Shown here: in pieces, positions 61,482 to 64,000 of the stretch
Layout of the letters: each line of letters opens with the position of its first letter
Position numbering within the stretch: position 1 is the first letter of the stretch
Origin: Apostichopus japonicus
Lineage: Eukaryota > Echinodermata > Holothuroidea > Aspidochirotida > Stichopodidae
Assembly (NCBI RefSeq): GCF_037975245.1
Contig: NC_092566.1
Span: forward strand, 17,087,001-17,151,000
Length of the DNA stretch: 64,000 nt
Reading direction: 5' to 3'
Notes under the pieces: model-generated
What the model was told of the DNA's origin: nothing
What the model saw: the letters and a program-made list of their open reading frames with translations, nothing else
The model's database searches: none
Translations under genes and position numbers: made by a program

Positions 61482-62440
61482 ACTATCAATAGGTCGATCA
61501 AATCAATAGTAATAACATAGTCAATATCTAACTCCCAAAGCAAAAATCATAAGTATTTATGACATACAATGTGCCGAAACAGAAGCCACTTCATAACCAT
61601 GATTAAACATATTCATACTAAATAAGAATTTACTTCGTCAAATAGCCAGATCTTCTCTTTGCATTAATGGATTATCTACTGAATAACTTATTTACATAAC
61701 AAAGAGAAATATTTACAGTTCTCCATGAGACTTCCTCATAAACAATACTATCAATAGGCCGATCAAATCAATAGTAATAACATAGTCAATATCTAACTCC
61801 CAAAGCAAAAATCATAAGTATTTATGACATACAATGTGCCGAAACAGAAGCCACTTCATAACCATGATTAAACATATTCATACTAAATAAGAATTTACTT
61901 CGTCAAATAGCCAGATCTTCTCTTTGCATTAATGGATTATCTACTGAATAACTTATTTACATAACAAAGAGAAATATTTACAGTTCTCCATGAGACTTCC
62001 TCATAAACAATACTATCAATAGGCCGATCAAATCAATAGTAATAACATAGTCAATATCTAACTCCCAAAGCAAAAATCATAAGTATTTATGACATACAAT
62101 AGGCCGAAACAGAAGCCACTTCATAACTATGATTAAACATATTCATACTTAATAAGCATTGACTTCGTAAAGTAGCCATATCTTCGTTTTGCATTAAGAG
62201 AATAACTCTACTGAATGACTTATTTACATAACAAAGAGAATTTTTTGCAGTTCTTCATGAGACTTCCGCATAAACAGTACTGTCAATGGGAAGATCAAGT
62301 CAATAGTAATTACATAAATATTTATGACATACAACATGGAAAAACAACAATCCGTAACTATGATTAAACATATTCATAATAAATAAGCATTAAAGTTGTC
62401 AAGAGCGAGATACTCGCTGTGCATCTAACAGAAGTTCTTC
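61482..62440. repeat. 265-bp tandem repeat, three copies plus a decayed fourth
   Basis: The anchor actatcaatagg begins units at 61,482, 61,747 and 62,012, and a diverged form at 62,279. The first two units are almost identical; the third carries more changes and the fourth many. Confidence 0.93.
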
Positions 62441-63272
62441 CTTTCTTGTGCAACAGTTAGCAATGCTGATAACATCCAAAAAAATAAGCACGTTGTGTTT
62501 AGACCTAATTATAGACCTACGTTTTACTCTAAATATTCTCAGAATGAGCTTTTGGACGTCTACCTTTAAGGTTTCGTTTTCAACAAACTTAGGGCTACAT
62601 CTCCTTCTTTATGAAATTCTTGATCCACTTCTGTCCCTTTTCATTAATGTCCATGTCCCTACATTAATCAGTAGGTGAATATAGAATTTGGCCCCCACCT
62701 TGGAAATCATATGCACGCCACTGACTGCATATGAATGAATATTCCTATAAAAGAACGCGCTTCGTCTCAAAAGAACTTTATGGCTACTAATGAGTTCATC
62801 TAACTGTTGAAAAAAACCGTGGCGCAATACGGATGACTATCTCTACCGTTCATTTTGGGAAACTAAAAGAGTCATTATCTGTTTTCCTTGTTTGTTTTAA
62901 ATTGTGTAACGTTCCAGTACTTCTTTAACGTGAAATAATCCTTTCCTAGATTAGCGGTCTAGTTTAGGCCCGCGACCCGGGATCTTCCATGAGACAAAAC
63001 TACTACCACCACCAACCAGACCCCAACCATCAAACTCGGCAACTTGTGAGAAAGTTTAGATTAATTTCCCGATATTTGCAATTATAATCTTTCATGCAAC
63101 CATAGTTTGCGAATCGTAGTTTTAGTGTTATATATGCATGACTTTGGCAAGTTTTGGTGGACAGGACCTGTCAAGAAAACGACATTTCATACGTAGGTGG
63201 AATACTGTTCGAGTACCAGTGTATAACAAATCTTATTTTTCATGTCATTCGTTTACATTGTCTAAGTATATT
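62441..63272. other. Region downstream of gene C, no feature recognised
   Basis: It should hold the 3' UTR of gene C. No repeat or exon was recognised. Confidence 0.45.
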
Positions 63273-63729
63273 CTAGACTTTATTTCTTCCATCTATCCTA
63301 TTTAGTGGCAGAGATGACGAGTTAGTCTCATTGCTTGTTACGCCCGATTGCAAACAATTTGTCATTATGCACTTTGAAAAGATTTGTCTTACTTCTGGGT
63401 TCTTCAGACAAATGAAAATGAAGAGAACAAATCCTTGAAGAGAAGTAAGTAAGCAAAAAAGTATTTCAAAGAGTTGCATTTGGAAGTTCGGTAAAATGGA
63501 AAGGAAACCGAAAGTCCAAGAGAGCCCGAGAAGTATCCAGAACAGGGCGAACTGTTGTATTCGAAGCAGTATCTCTCTTCTCTTATGAAGTTGAGCATTC
63601 GTTGACAGAATTGGCCGAAAGACCACATTTCGAATGACCATGATGAATATTACGACGTTGGCTGTGACCAAAAGAAAAAGCCACAAAAGGAATCCAAGGT
63701 AGAGGAAATATTCGTTCGGCAAAAAGCAA
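63273..63729 (-). CDS. Adhesion GPCR, gene C, last exon (partial gene)
   Basis: It follows an acceptor (ctaaaaaatagatacag-like tract, AG at 63731-63730) and starts in the same phase as gene B's last exon. It encodes TM5 (LGFLLWLFLLVTANVVIFIM), IQQFALFWILLGLSWTFGF (TM6) and SLQGFVLFIFICLKNPEVRQ (TM7), then a tail of about 40 residues ending at the stop at 63,273. It aligns closely with gene B apart from a longer, Ser/Asn-rich tail. Upstream exons lie beyond the right edge; no TM4 exon was found in the last 270 bp. Confidence 0.92.
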
Positions 63730-64000
63730 CTGTATCTAAAAAATAAATGAGAAGTAGTTATCGACCGTAGGGTTGATGATTACGAGGTAGTCCGGTACGT
63801 GCATTATATAGCTTTAAATTAGATGATTAACTCGCTGCCATCAATACTATTACATGATGATTTATGTTAAGAACCAATAATGAACTTTAATAAGGCTTTC
63901 AAAAGACAGTCGTAGGGTCTGGGTCTCGTCAATGTGACCCTATTCCTTTACAGGTCTCTCAATTGAAAGACACTATCGACTGTGATGACAGACAACGAAC

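Overview
This is animal genomic DNA: introns with GT/AG boundaries, retrotransposon debris, SINEs and microsatellites, AT-rich overall. The gene set (adhesion GPCRs with GPS motifs and an LDLa-like module, a sigma-class GST, a 7TM receptor resembling gustatory-receptor-like proteins) plus Penelope-like and L2-like retroelements fits a marine invertebrate, possibly an echinoderm. The taxon is inference only. No prokaryotic operon, CRISPR array or phage is present.

Layout. (1) 1-19,138: a tandem array of degenerate Penelope-like element (PLE) DNA on the minus strand. It has long units of about 2.0 kb and a block of about 0.91-kb deletion-derived units. It is interrupted by a 5'-truncated L2/CR1 element (2037-2943), a TA-flanked DNA transposon carrying a two-exon gene (3059-5535) and a solo LTR (14582-15313). 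(2) 19,327-20,055: signal-peptide and LDLa exons of adhesion-GPCR-like gene A (minus); its other exons are not in the window. (3) 20-29 kb: mostly non-coding, with retroelement fragments, a tRNA-derived SINE and two weak candidate exons. (4) 29,234-32,620: a four-exon plus-strand gene for a 548-residue multi-pass membrane protein. (5) 33,880-37,973: a complete five-exon sigma-class GST (minus, 205 aa). (6) 38-42.8 kb: intergenic, with a second SINE. (7) 42,841-58,135: a complete 14-exon adhesion GPCR, gene B (minus, 745 aa). All exon phases agree from signal peptide to stop. (8) 58-63 kb: intergenic tandem repeats, a foldback element and a U2 snRNA-like pseudogene. (9) 63,273-63,729: last exon of a third paralogue, gene C (minus), which continues beyond the right edge.

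Genes A, B and C form a head-to-tail adhesion GPCR cluster on one strand. The GST and the 7TM gene sit between A and B. Gene B's first intron (7.5 kb) holds a large minisatellite, an ATGT microsatellite and an inverted-repeat element. Splice sites and reading frames were read by eye; family names come from recognised motifs, not from a database search.
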